A stretch of 15,628 bases of DNA from an uncultured Clostridia bacterium (GTDB lineage: Bacteria; Bacillota; Clostridia; TANB77; CAG-508), in the NCBI GenBank assembly GCA_934121925.1, contig CAKOVK010000027.1, positions 1 to 15,628 of the forward strand. The letters are read 5' to 3'. Under the pieces are notes generated by a model. That model was not told the origin of the DNA, did no database searches, and saw only the letters and a program-made list of their open reading frames with translations. Position 1 is the stretch's first letter. Every line of letters begins with the position of its first letter. Positions 7,284-15,087 of this stretch are shown here, piece by piece. The translations under genes were made by a program, and so were the position numbers.

Positions 7284-8300
7284 TTATTGCATTATAATTT
7301 GTTTTACTATTTCTGCTCTTTTTACATCTCTTTCATATCCATCTAATGTTTGTCCAACGTATTTTTGTAAATTTGCAGGTTTTGTATACATTTCTAGTTT
7401 TCTTACTTTTAAATCATTCAACTCTTTAATTATTCCCATATCTGTTCCTAATTTAACATCTGATAACAATATATTTGCTTCTTCTGATGAAAGTTTTCTA
7501 CTATTTGTAAGTATTCCATACGCTCTATATACTTTGTCTTCTAGTTCTATTTGATTTTTTGCAAGTATTTTTCTTGCCAATCGTTCTTGTTCTATTACTT
7601 TGTCTGTAATTATCTTCAAATTTCTAATAGCTTCTTGTTCTGAAATGCCTAGTGATTGCTTATTAGATATTTGATAAATATCTCCTGAGCTTTTGCTTCC
7701 TTCTCCGTAGACGCCTCTAATATTCATATCAAAATTATTTACAACTTCTAATACTTTTCTAATATTTCCTGTCTTTGCAAGTGCTGGCAAATGTACCATT
7801 ACTGAAGCTCTTAGTCCTGTTCCTACATTTGTTGGGCAACTTGTTAAAAATCCATATTTATCGTTATATGCATATGGAATTAGTTGTTCTAATTTTTTGT
7901 CTATTTCTATTGCCAAATTTAATAGATTTTCTAATTCAAGTCCAGCAGAAGTAACTTGAAGCCTTATATGGTCTTCTTCGTTTATCATTATACATATGTT
8001 TTCTTCATCATTTATTACTATTGCACCAGTCTCAGATTTATTATATGCAAACTCTGGACTTATTAAATGCTTTTCTACTAAGCTTAATTTAGTAATATCA
8101 TCTATATCTTTTAATCTTAATAGTTTAAGTCCATAGCCTAAACTTGGAACTATATTTTCTATTATTTTTATTATTTTTAAGGCATCATTTTTTGTGTATC
8201 TATTTACAAAAGAAAATCCTTTTATATTTCTTGCTAGCCTTATTCTTGTACTAAAAACTACATCACTTTCATTTCCAGACTGTAAATACCAATTTAACAT
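7284..8300 (-). CDS. mcsB: Protein arginine kinase McsB
   Basis: McsB phosphorylates arginines on damaged proteins and on CtsR, marking them for ClpCP. The 338-residue product shows the phosphagen-kinase catalytic fold: VVFSTRIRLARNI near the N terminus, VEKHLISPEF, the acidic NEEDHIR segment, and SCPTNVGTGLRASVMVH with the reactive-cysteine loop. The GVYGEGSKSSGDIYQISN segment is also typical. The C terminus retains RDVKRA, matching the RDxxRA phosphoarginine-binding motif known from Bacillus McsB. ATG 8300 is preferred because AAGGAGGA (8308-8315) is 7 bases upstream; a TTG six codons earlier overlaps that site. The gap to mcsA is 112 bases and holds a conserved hairpin element, unusual for this normally compact operon. 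Confidence 0.97.
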   Translation of the reverse strand: MLNWYLQSGNESDVVFSTRIRLARNIKGFSFVNRYTKNDALKIIKIIENIVPSLGYGLKLLRLKDIDDITKLSLVEKHLISPEFAYNKSETGAIVINDEENICIMINEEDHIRLQVTSAGLELENLLNLAIEIDKKLEQLIPYAYNDKYGFLTSCPTNVGTGLRASVMVHLPALAKTGNIRKVLEVVNNFDMNIRGVYGEGSKSSGDIYQISNKQSLGISEQEAIRNLKIITDKVIEQERLARKILAKNQIELEDKVYRAYGILTNSRKLSSEEANILLSDVKLGTDMGIIKELNDLKVRKLEMYTKPANLQKYVGQTLDGYERDVKRAEIVKQIIMQ

Positions 8301-8328
8301 GCGCTCTTCCTCCTTCAAATCTTATAAT

Positions 8329-8407
8329 ATTTATTACCTTTGAGATTTTTCCATTTCATTAGGGAACTCAAATTAATTAGCGCAAAGAGCAACTTAAGTT
8401 GCTTTGC
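8329..8407 (-). repeat. Dispersed hairpin-plus-tail element, copy C
   Basis: Beginning 5 bases after the mcsA stop and read on the minus strand, GCAAA pairs with TTTGC and GCAAC with GTTGC around a TTAA loop, with a TC bulge on the 3' side (8382-8407). The tail ends GGAAAAATCTCAAAGGTAATA. It aligns well with copy B at 14957-15032, which has GGAAATCTCAAAGACAATA. It lies in the sense orientation inside the mcsA-mcsB spacer. Confidence 0.65.
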
Positions 8408-8412
8408 CATTT

Positions 8413-8964
8413 TTACTTATTTTCTAATTCTTTTATTTCATCTCTAATTTTTGCTGCATCTTCATATCTTTCATCTGCTATTGCTTTTTTCAAATCTTTT
8501 TGTAATTTTTCTAACTTAGTTTCTTCTTTTATTTCTTTTTTGTTTTCTTGTTCAAAATCATTAAAGTTTTCTACTGCACTATTTAAAGCTCTTCTTCCTC
8601 TGTACTCATTGCTTCCATGTATTCTTTTTAGTAATGAATCTATTTTATTAGAAAATACATTATAGCATTCTGGACATCCAAATTTTCCTTGGTTAACAAA
8701 CTCATCATATGTTAAGTTACAATTGTCACATTTCAACTCCTTTACTGTTTGGAACAATGGCATAAACTCTGGTGAATTGTATTCTTCATCTTCCAATAGT
8801 CCTCCAAAGAAACTAGAAAAGTCTATTGGCATTTTAAAATCAATATTGTCTAATCCCAATTTATGGCTACATTCTTCACATAGCATCATTTCTCTTTTTT
8901 CTCCATTAACAATTTCTGTATATTTAACATTTGCCTCTTTTTTATTACATTTTTGACACAACAT
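8413..8964 (-). CDS. mcsA: McsA, zinc-binding activator of McsB
   Basis: This 183-residue protein has the McsA layout: two pairs of CxxC zinc ligands (MLCQKCNKK and MLCEECSHK; ELKCDNCNL and FGCPECYNVF), then a C-terminal UVR motif (LKKAIADERYEDAAKIRDEIKELE) that in related proteins contacts ClpC or UvrB-like partners. McsA binds and stimulates the McsB arginine kinase and takes part in releasing CtsR under stress. ATG 8964 follows AAGGAGGT (8972-8979). It starts 18 bases after the ctsR stop, so co-transcription is expected. Confidence 0.96.
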   Translation of the reverse strand: MLCQKCNKKEANVKYTEIVNGEKREMMLCEECSHKLGLDNIDFKMPIDFSSFFGGLLEDEEYNSPEFMPLFQTVKELKCDNCNLTYDEFVNQGKFGCPECYNVFSNKIDSLLKRIHGSNEYRGRRALNSAVENFNDFEQENKKEIKEETKLEKLQKDLKKAIADERYEDAAKIRDEIKELENK

Positions 8965-8982
8965 AACTATTACCTCCTTTAA

Positions 8983-9435
8983 TTAATCTTCTACAAGGTT
9001 AAGTATCATGTTTTTAAAAATACTTGCCCTTAATTTATCTTTTATCTCTTGTGGTACTACAAGCACATTATCGCTTGTTGCTACTTTTAATAGCTTTGCT
9101 TCTGTTTTATTTATAATGTCATATGATAAAAAGTTACTTATAAAAATATCTACCTCATTTGATGTTATTTTGTCTCCCATGCTAGTTATTATATGCATTA
9201 AATAGTTACTTTTTGTTATATTTATTTTTTTAATTCTTATATGGCCTCCACCACCACGCCTACTTTCTACATAATAACCTTGTGATGGTCTAAATCTTGT
9301 AGATATTACATAATTTATTTGTGATGGCACACAATTAAATTTTTCTGCCAATTCATTTCTTTGTATTTCTACATAATCTTGTTCATCATCAAATAAATCT
9401 TTTATAAATTCCTCTATTACATCTGACATTTTCAT
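8983..9435 (-). CDS. ctsR: CtsR heat-shock repressor
   Basis: CtsR represses clp genes in Firmicutes until heat or oxidative stress inactivates it. The product (150 residues from ATG 9435) has the N-terminal winged helix: SDVIEEFIKDLF, the NELAEKFNCVPSQINYVIST recognition segment, and the glycine-rich wing SRRGGGGHIRI whose Arg and Gly residues contact DNA. A C-terminal helical dimerisation domain follows. ATG 9435 is chosen because GAGGTG (9442-9447) lies 6 bases upstream; a GTG at 9444 lies within that site. It heads the ctsR-mcsA-mcsB-clpC operon and is autoregulated through the operator at 9451-9473. Confidence 0.97.
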   Translation of the reverse strand: MKMSDVIEEFIKDLFDDEQDYVEIQRNELAEKFNCVPSQINYVISTRFRPSQGYYVESRRGGGGHIRIKKINITKSNYLMHIITSMGDKITSNEVDIFISNFLSYDIINKTEAKLLKVATSDNVLVVPQEIKDKLRASIFKNMILNLVED

Positions 9436-9450
9436 GTCCTTCACCTCTTT

Positions 9451-9473
9451 TTTGACTTTGACTTTCTTTGACT
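9451..9473 (-). promoter_or_regulatory. CtsR operator with an extra half-site
   Basis: On the minus strand AGTCAAAGAAAGTCAAA (9457-9473) is a perfect match to the CtsR box RGTCAAANANRGTCAAA. A third heptad, AGTCAAA (9451-9457), overlaps it by one base. It lies just downstream of the -10 box, around the expected transcription start. Confidence 0.93.
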
Positions 9474-9479
9474 ATTAAT

Positions 9480-9507
9480 AGTATAACATAATTAAAAAAA
9501 CATTCAA
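9480..9507 (-). promoter_or_regulatory. ctsR operon promoter
   Basis: On the minus strand TTGAAT (9502-9507) is 16 bases from TATACT (9480-9485), immediately upstream of the CtsR operator. The -35 box lies inside the terminator hairpin of the upstream gene. Confidence 0.75.
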
Positions 9508-9528
9508 ACCCTAAATTTGAATGTTTTT
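9494..9528 (-). terminator. Terminator of the prepilin-like gene
   Basis: A perfect 13-bp stem (9496-9508 with 9516-9528, 7-base loop) is followed on the minus strand by a T-run. Its distal arm contains the ctsR -35 region. Confidence 0.75.
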
Positions 9529-9594
9529 AGTTGTATTTTAGCATTTTCGTTCATTTTTATATTAATATCTCGTTTTTTCTCACTTAATTTTAGT

Positions 9595-10582
9595 TTATTC
9601 CAAACTTTCTAATAGTGTATATGTTTCTCCATTGTATGAGATACTTTTTTCAGAAAGAATTGTTATTCCTCTCTCGTTTAAGTCATTTTCTAATGCTGTT
9701 GCATCTTTTACCCCTGCAAAAGAGTACACTGTTGGTTTAAGTGTATTAAAATCACTAACAGTAGTTCCTTCATCTATGCTGTAAAAATAAATTGCTTCTT
9801 TTGTATTTTCGCAATAATAAATTCCTTCATATAAACTTCCATAAGGATTTTCTTGTGTAGTGTATAATTCAGATATACTTCTTTCTGTTAATTCCAATTC
9901 TGCCACAGTTGCAATTTGCGTTGTTCCATCATCTTCTTCGTTTCTCACTTTAAATATTACTTTTCCATCATCCGAAAGTTCAAAGTACTCTCCTTTAGAA
10001 GACATCCAAGTTGGAGATAGCTTATTCAATTCTTTAGTTTCTTCATTATACGAATATTTCGACATTACGCTAGTATCTGAACAATTCCCTATAACTATAT
10101 TATATTTATCTGAGAAAGCTACTTCTATAGTCATGCCTTCTATTGTAGCACTGTAAATTTTATTATATACCAATTTTTTGTTGTCTGTTGGATTATCTGG
10201 GTTCTCTGGTGTGTCTGGATTTTCTGTTTCCTTTTCTGACCAATTTTTTATTTCTCTTTTTGATATTTTGTATTCATATGTTCCTCTTTTTCCTGCTATT
10301 GTTAACTTTCCTGTTGCTTCATCCCAAACTGCTCCTGGGTATTTTGCCTCTACTGAAGTTTTTGTTCCTTCTACATCTACCTCTCCTTTATTATTCCATT
10401 TTGCCATTTCTATTATTTCTTCTAATATAGCCATTTTTTCTGTTTCAGATACTGCACTTTTTGTTGTTTCAAATAGTCCTCCATTTAATGCTACATTTAT
10501 TGTTACTCCTACCAATATTAGCATCACTATTATTGTTATTATTAACGCTATTAACGTTATTCCGTCTTTTGTTCTCTTTCAT
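9595..10582 (-). CDS. Prepilin-like (type IV pilin N-terminus) secreted protein, with +1 frameshift at codon 7
   Basis: The true start is ATG 10582 behind GGGAGG. The first codons read MKENKR and then meet CGG (10562-10564). Skipping that C gives G-ITLIALIITIIVMLILVG, a type IV prepilin signal: short basic leader, Gly before the cleavage site, then the hydrophobic helix. Reading only the open frame would begin with a GTG in the middle of the helix. The mature part (328 residues in total) has a first module with AKWNNKGEVDVEGTKTSVEA and LTIAGKRGTYEYKIS, a Pro/Asp/Asn-rich linker (PDTPENPDNPTDN), and an unrecognised second module. Glu at position 5 of classical pilins is Ala here (ITLIAL). No pilus assembly genes are nearby. 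Display on the cell surface or in a pseudopilus is inferred. Confidence 0.8.
10561..10564 (-). other. +1 frameshift site CGGA in the prepilin-like gene
   Basis: On the minus strand frame zero is aaa aga CGG AAT AAC, giving an Asn-rich nonsense peptide. Frame +1 is aaa aga (C) GGA ATA ACG, giving KR-G-ITLIAL. The restored Gly is the residue prepilin peptidases require before the cleavage site. Confidence 0.85.
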
Positions 10583-10616
10583 CTTTTTTCCTCCCTTTGT
10601 AATAATTATATAATGA

Positions 10617-10645
10617 ATTTTATACATAATTTTTACTAGTGTCAA
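10617..10645 (-). promoter_or_regulatory. Promoter of the prepilin-like gene
   Basis: On the minus strand TTGACA (10640-10645) is 17 bases from TAAAAT (10617-10622), the same box pair and spacing as the HD-GYP promoter. Confidence 0.65.
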
Positions 10646-10742
10646 GTCTCATCTCATAATAAATAATTTATTTTTTAAAATTACATATTTTTATTTTTTT
10701 AGGAAAAACTGTAATTAATTCATAATTTTGAATGGAGTTTTT

Positions 10743-12453
10743 ATGCAAAATTTAAAAAGTTTATTAAATAAAATATTTTTTTATAAAGAGCCTATAGATA
10801 CTTATGAATTTTCGCTTCCTGAAAGCCCTGCTGAGGATAATCCTAATAAAGATTTAGAAAATCCCTCTTTAAATTCTGAATTTCAAAGCCAAAGTATCTA
10901 TAACAGTTTATCTGTAAATATTGATTATATAAATGTAAAATATAATACTCTTATTAATAGTGATATTGTTCTTAGAAATTTCAAGCTTAATTTAAGAGGA
11001 AAAGAATATAGTGCTTTGCTTTTGTTTATAGATGGAATGATTGATTCTGAGAGTATAAACAATTTTATATTAAGACCCCTTATGCAAAAGCACAATGATG
11101 ATTTACAAAAGGCTACTTCTTCTGTTATTACAAACAATATTACTGTACGCAAAGTAAGAAAATTCAATTTAGAAGATTATATTTACAATACTTTAGTTCC
11201 TCAAAACACTATGCAAAAGGCAAAAACTTTTGAAGAAGCTTTTAATAGTGTTAATATGGGAGATTGCGCTTTATTTATAGATACATTGCCTATTGCCTTT
11301 ACTATAGATGTAAAAGGTTTTGATGCTAGGAGTGTTTCTGAACCTAAAAACGAAGTTGTTGTAAGAGGTTCTCAAGAATCATTCGTGGAAAAATTAAGAA
11401 CTAATACATCTATGCTTAGAAGACTTATAAATAATGAAAATCTAACTATTGAAAATGCAACTGTTGGTAAAGTTAGTAAAACTAAAATTGCTATATGCTA
11501 TATGAAAAATATTACAAACAACGATCTTGTTGCTGAAGTAAAATATAGAATAAACAATTTAGATGTAGATAACATTATATCTTCTGGACAATTAGAACAA
11601 TTAATTCAAGATAATAGTTCTTGCCTATTCCCTCAAATAATTGCAACAGAAAGACCTGATAAGGCTGCAAATCATTTATTAGAAGGAAGGGTTGTAGTTA
11701 TTGTAAATGGTACTCCCTACTCTCTTATAATGCCTGGTGTGTTTATAGACTTTTTATCTTCTCCTGAAGATATGAATTTAAAGTACCAATATTCAAACCT
11801 TTTAAAAATTGTTAGAATTATTGCTTTTGTTATAACATTATTTTTACCTGGTTTTTATGTTGCATTAACTAATTATCACACTGAGTTAATTCCAACAGAA
11901 TTGTTATTTACAATTGCCGCTTCTAGAAGCACTGTTCCCTTTCCCGTAATATTTGAAGTTTTACTAATGGAGATATCTTTTGAATTAATAAGAGAAGCAG
12001 GCCTTAGGGTTCCTTCTCCAATAGGTCCAACAATTGGTATTGTTGGAACTTTAATCTTGCGGAGAAGCTGCTGTTAATGCAAATCTTGTTAGCCCAATTT
12101 TAATTATAATTGTTGCAATTACTGCTATATGCTCTTTTGCAATTCCAGATTTTTCTCTTAGTTTTGCTTTAAGAATACTTAGATTTTTGTATATTTTATT
12201 AGGATATATAGCTGGATTTTTAGGTATTGCAATTGGTTTATTTGCTCAATCTGTAATACTTGCAAACCGTAAATCATTTGGAGTTTCTTATTTGGCACCA
12301 TATTTGCCTGTTACAAACTCAAAATCGGATTCTTCTTACTTTCTTTCTCCTATGTGGAGAAGAGAAAGAAAAGCCGATTTCTTAAATACAAAAAGTCCTA
12401 AATCTCAAGAAAAAATAAGTATGAAATGGAAATTTTGGAAAGGAAATTATTAA
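10743..12453 (+). CDS. Spore germinant receptor A subunit (GerA/GerKA family), with +1 frameshift at codon 440
   Basis: A subunits of GerA-type receptors sit in the spore inner membrane and form the nutrient-gated complex with B and C subunits. ATG 10743 follows TGGAG (10733-10737); a TTG 15 bases earlier is less likely. The soluble N-terminal domain contains the family's LLFIDGMIDSESINNFILRP and LPIAFTIDVKGFDARSVSEP. The membrane part includes ATERPDKAANHLLEGRVV, FLPGFYVALTNYHTE, and RVPSPIGPTIGIVGTLIL. There the frame meets CGG (12060-12062). Skipping C12060 gives G-EAAVNANLVSP, the conserved continuation, then the last helices and a basic tail to TAA 12451-12453 (569 residues). Without the shift the protein stops after RRSCC and loses its final membrane segments. 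I do not assign a subfamily symbol because gerA, gerB and gerK orthology is unclear. Confidence 0.93.
12060..12063 (+). other. +1 frameshift site CGGA in the germinant receptor A gene
   Basis: Frame zero is atc ttg CGG AGA AGC TGC TGT TAA. Frame +1 is atc ttg (C) GGA GAA GCT GCT GTT, giving LIL-G-EAAV, a conserved transmembrane motif of GerA proteins. Confidence 0.88.
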
Positions 12454-12456
12454 ACT

Positions 12457-13551
12457 ATGAGTTCATTGCAAAAAATCAATAAATTAGAAGCTATTTCTTT
12501 AATAGTAATGGTAACAATTAATGTAATAATTTTTAATTTGCCAAATCACATTATTACTAATACAGGTTCTTCGACTTGGCTTAATATAATCTTTATTAGT
12601 GTTATTGCTATTTTATTTTGTTTACTAATATGTAAATTGTTTAAACCATTTCCTTCTCAAGATTTAATTGATATTTCTGAATTTTTAGGAAATAAGTTTT
12701 TAAAAACATTTACTGGTATTTTATACTTATTATTCTTTTTATTTATTGCTGGAATATTTTTAGCATATTTTATAGATTGCTTAAGGTTAATATATTTTGA
12801 TAGAACACCTATTGTATTTTTGCTTTTATTATTTTTAATTCCTGTTGTGTATTCTGCTAAAGCTGGAATTAAGCCTATTGCTAGTATTAATCTAGTTATT
12901 ACTCCTATTATTTTACTTAGTATGCTAATAATTTTCTTCGTAACTTCAAAGGATTTTGTTCCTGAAAGGATATTTCCTATTTTTGGCTTTGGAATAAATC
13001 AAACTTTTTTTAAAGGTTTAACTAATATTTTTACATTTTCATGTTTTGCATACCTATATTTTTTGATACCAATTCTTGAAAGTCCTGAAGAATTCAAGAA
13101 AATAGCAATAATCTCTACAATAATATCATCCATATATCTTTTTTTAAGTGTTATATGCCTGATTATGATGTTCCCTTTTATCTCATTTTCTGATGGAATG
13201 CTTTCTGTATATCTACTTACAAGAATGATTGAATTTGGAAGATTTTTGCAAAGGGTTGATGCTATATTTATTTTTATATGGATACTGTCTACTCTTTCTT
13301 TTTTAAGTATTACTATATGCTTAATAAATAGGATATTGAAAAAACTAGTTGATTTGAAAAATCATAGAGAAATGACTTATAGCATTTGTTTTATAGTTTT
13401 TAGCATTGCTCTTGTTTTTAGAAATATAACAGACTTAAAAATTGTACAAAATATTATTCTTAAGTATATTGTTATCGCATTAGTATTTGTTATTAGCTTA
13501 ATTATTCTTATTCTCGCAAATATTAAACAGAAAAAGGAGAAAACCTCATGA
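12457..13551 (+). CDS. Spore germinant receptor B subunit (GerB/GerKB family permease-like)
   Basis: This 364-residue integral membrane protein belongs to the spore-germination branch of the amino-acid/polyamine permease superfamily, with about ten predicted helices and a short basic tail (LANIKQKKEKTS). B subunits carry the nutrient-binding pocket of GerA-type receptors. The start ATG 12457 lies 3 bases after the A-subunit stop; the nearest purine-rich site (AAAGGAAA) is rather far upstream, so translational coupling is likely. The TGA overlaps the ATG of the C subunit by four bases (ATGA). The helices are intact and there is no in-frame CGG. The ligand cannot be predicted. Confidence 0.95.
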   Translation: MSSLQKINKLEAISLIVMVTINVIIFNLPNHIITNTGSSTWLNIIFISVIAILFCLLICKLFKPFPSQDLIDISEFLGNKFLKTFTGILYLLFFLFIAGIFLAYFIDCLRLIYFDRTPIVFLLLLFLIPVVYSAKAGIKPIASINLVITPIILLSMLIIFFVTSKDFVPERIFPIFGFGINQTFFKGLTNIFTFSCFAYLYFLIPILESPEEFKKIAIISTIISSIYLFLSVICLIMMFPFISFSDGMLSVYLLTRMIEFGRFLQRVDAIFIFIWILSTLSFLSITICLINRILKKLVDLKNHREMTYSICFIVFSIALVFRNITDLKIVQNIILKYIVIALVFVISLIILILANIKQKKEKTS

Positions 13552-14775
13552 TAAAAAAAACAATTGCTATTCTATTAGTTCTAATACTTTGTTTATTAAC
13601 ACTTTCTGGCTGTTATAATGCTGAAGGTCTAGAAACTTTGGCATATGCAGTTGCTATGGGTATTGATAAAGGAGAAAATAATGAAATAAAAATAAGCCTT
13701 CAATTTGCTCTTCCAAATAATTCAGAAAGTGGAGGCGGTAGCAGTCAATCTCAAAAGTCTACTATAACTGCTGTAGAATGTGCAACAATTGATTCTGGAA
13801 TTGCATTAATAAATAGTTATATAAGCAAAAAAGTTAATCTTTCTCATTGTAAAGCAATAATTATTTCTGAAGAACTTGCATATGAAGGCATTTCCGAATA
13901 TATATACACTAGCGTTAATAATTTAGAAGTTAGACCTGATTGTAATATTATAATTAGTAGATGTAATGCTTATGATTATTTAAGCGACTCTGAGCCAACC
14001 TTAGAAACTGTTTCTGCTAGGTATTATGAATTTATTTTAAACTCAAGTGAGTATACTCGGTTACACCCAAAATATTCACCTCTCTGATTTTTACTCAGAT
14101 ATGCTAAGTACAACCTCTCAGGCTTATGCCATATTAGGCGGAATAAATTATAAATCTACACATAATTCTCATTCAGATTCACCTAATTACGATATAGAAG
14201 GCTCTTACAAAGCCTCTGAAACCCCTATAGAAACTGAAACTGGTGTTGAAAATATGGGAATTGCAGTTTTTAAGAATGATAGATTAGTTGGTGAGCTAGA
14301 TGGTATGGAGGCTTTATGCCACTTGATTGTTGTAAATGATTTTGAAAGTGCCACAATTTCTGTTCCAGATCCTTACAATAAAAATTCATCATTAAGCCTT
14401 TATATAAGCTCTAGTAAGTCGCCCGAAATAGATGTTAAGCTTATTAATGGAACTCCATATATTAAATGTAACTTCAATATTTCTGGTTATATATTATCAT
14501 TAGATGAAAATATGAATTACTCTGATGAAAATACAATGAAAATTATAGATGAATGTGTAAATTTATTTCTAGAGCAAAATATAGCTTCTTATTTATATAA
14601 AACTTCAAAAGAATATAAAACAGATATTGGAAATTTTGGTAGGTATGTTATTGGCAATTATACTACTTGGAATGATTGGATAGAATCAGACTGGCTATTT
14701 AATTATCAAAATGCCTTTTTTGATGTAAATGTTGAAACAAATATAGAAAATGGCCAATTATACACAAGAATATAA
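13548..14775 (+). CDS. Spore germinant receptor C subunit lipoprotein (GerC/GerKC family), with +1 frameshift at codon 171
   Basis: C subunits are lipoproteins anchored on the outer face of the spore inner membrane. The signal peptide ends in the lipobox LSGC (Cys22), followed by YNAEGLETLAYAVAMGID, the usual start of GerAC mature domains. Domain 1 contains LINSYISKKVNLSHCKAIIISEELA. The frame meets CGG (14058-14060). Skipping C14058 gives EYT-G-YTQNIHLSDFYSDM and continues through domains 2 and 3 (SYKASETPIETETGVENMG, AVFKNDRLVGELDG) to TAA at 14773-14775, 408 residues in total and normal for the family. Without the shift the product would stop after 179 residues. The start overlaps the B-subunit stop and the gene ends just before the D-like gene. 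Confidence 0.93.
14058..14061 (+). other. +1 frameshift site CGGT in the germinant receptor C gene
   Basis: Frame zero is tat act CGG TTA CAC, stopping 8 codons later at TGA. Frame +1 is tat act (C) GGT TAC ACC and stays open for over 230 codons to the normal end of the protein. Confidence 0.85.
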
Positions 14776-14791
14776 TGTTATGGAGGATTTT

Positions 14792-14959
14792 ATGCAGATT
14801 TTGGTTATTATATTAACAATTATAGTATTTACAAAAACTCTAAGCTATGGTATTTATGAATTAAATACCAATAACAAATTAGGAGGAATTACAGTAATTG
14901 TTTTTTCTATAATTTCTTTAATAGCACCTAACTTAATAGTATATATAAAAGGTATTTAA
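14792..14959 (+). CDS. Small two-helix membrane protein, probable germinant receptor D subunit
   Basis: ATG 14792 follows GGAGG (14782-14786) 5 bases upstream; earlier in-frame codons lie inside the end of the C-subunit gene. The 55-residue product has two hydrophobic stretches (MQILVIILTIIVFTKTLSYG and GGITVIVFSIISLIAPNLIVYI) joined by a polar turn (ELNTNNKLG). Bacillus ger operons often encode D proteins of about 60-75 residues with two helices that modulate receptor function. Position, size and topology fit that role, but I cannot claim sequence homology. It starts 16 bases after the C-subunit stop, so it belongs to the operon. Confidence 0.75.
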   Translation: MQILVIILTIIVFTKTLSYGIYELNTNNKLGGITVIVFSIISLIAPNLIVYIKGI

Positions 14960-15032
14960 CAAAGCGACTTTAGTCGCCCTTTGTTCTAGCCGATTTGAAT
15001 TTCTGAATATAATGAGGAAATCTCAAAGACAA
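14957..15032 (+). repeat. Dispersed hairpin-plus-tail element, copy B
   Basis: The hairpin starts within the stop codon of the D-like gene: AACAAA pairs with TTTGTT and GCGAC with GTCGC, with a TTTA loop and a CC bulge on the 3' side (14958-14985). The tail reads CTAGCCGATTTGAATTT, then GAGGAAATCTCAAAG. It is homologous to copies A (near spoVT) and C (after mcsA). Confidence 0.65.
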
Positions 15033-15050
15033 TAGCGATTATAGCATTTT

Positions 15051-15087
15051 TTATATACTAGGAAATGAAAAAATTTCTAGTATATAA
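15051..15087. repeat. Unexplained strong AT-rich hairpin
   Basis: 15051-15066 pairs with 15073-15087 (TTATATACTAG and its complement plus AAAT/ATTT, one bulged G). No T-run follows on either strand. A TGC-TATAAT box (revcomp 15033-15044) lies beside it, pointing leftwards. Role unknown. Confidence 0.45.

Noticed and set aside
7156..9444. Upstream GTG/TTG starts for clpC, mcsB and ctsR
   Set aside because: Each lies within or overlaps the ribosome-binding site of the next ATG, which has correct spacing and matches family N-termini.
10178..10639. Long open frame antisense to the prepilin-like gene
   Set aside because: It is a Ser/Phe/Val-rich shadow with no ribosome site; the minus strand carries the convincing leader and domain structure.
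635..14061. Explaining the five frameshifts as independent pseudogenisation or random sequencing errors
   Set aside because: All five are the same event (one extra C before GGA or GGT), none is in a homopolymer, and downstream frames stay fully conserved. A systematic assembly artefact remains possible and is stated as the main alternative.
445..14141. Other CGG trinucleotides inside genes (for example 448, 1135, 1588, 13736, 14139)
   Set aside because: All are out of frame (GGC GGT, ATC GGA, AGC GGT and similar), need no shift and do not contradict the CGG rule.
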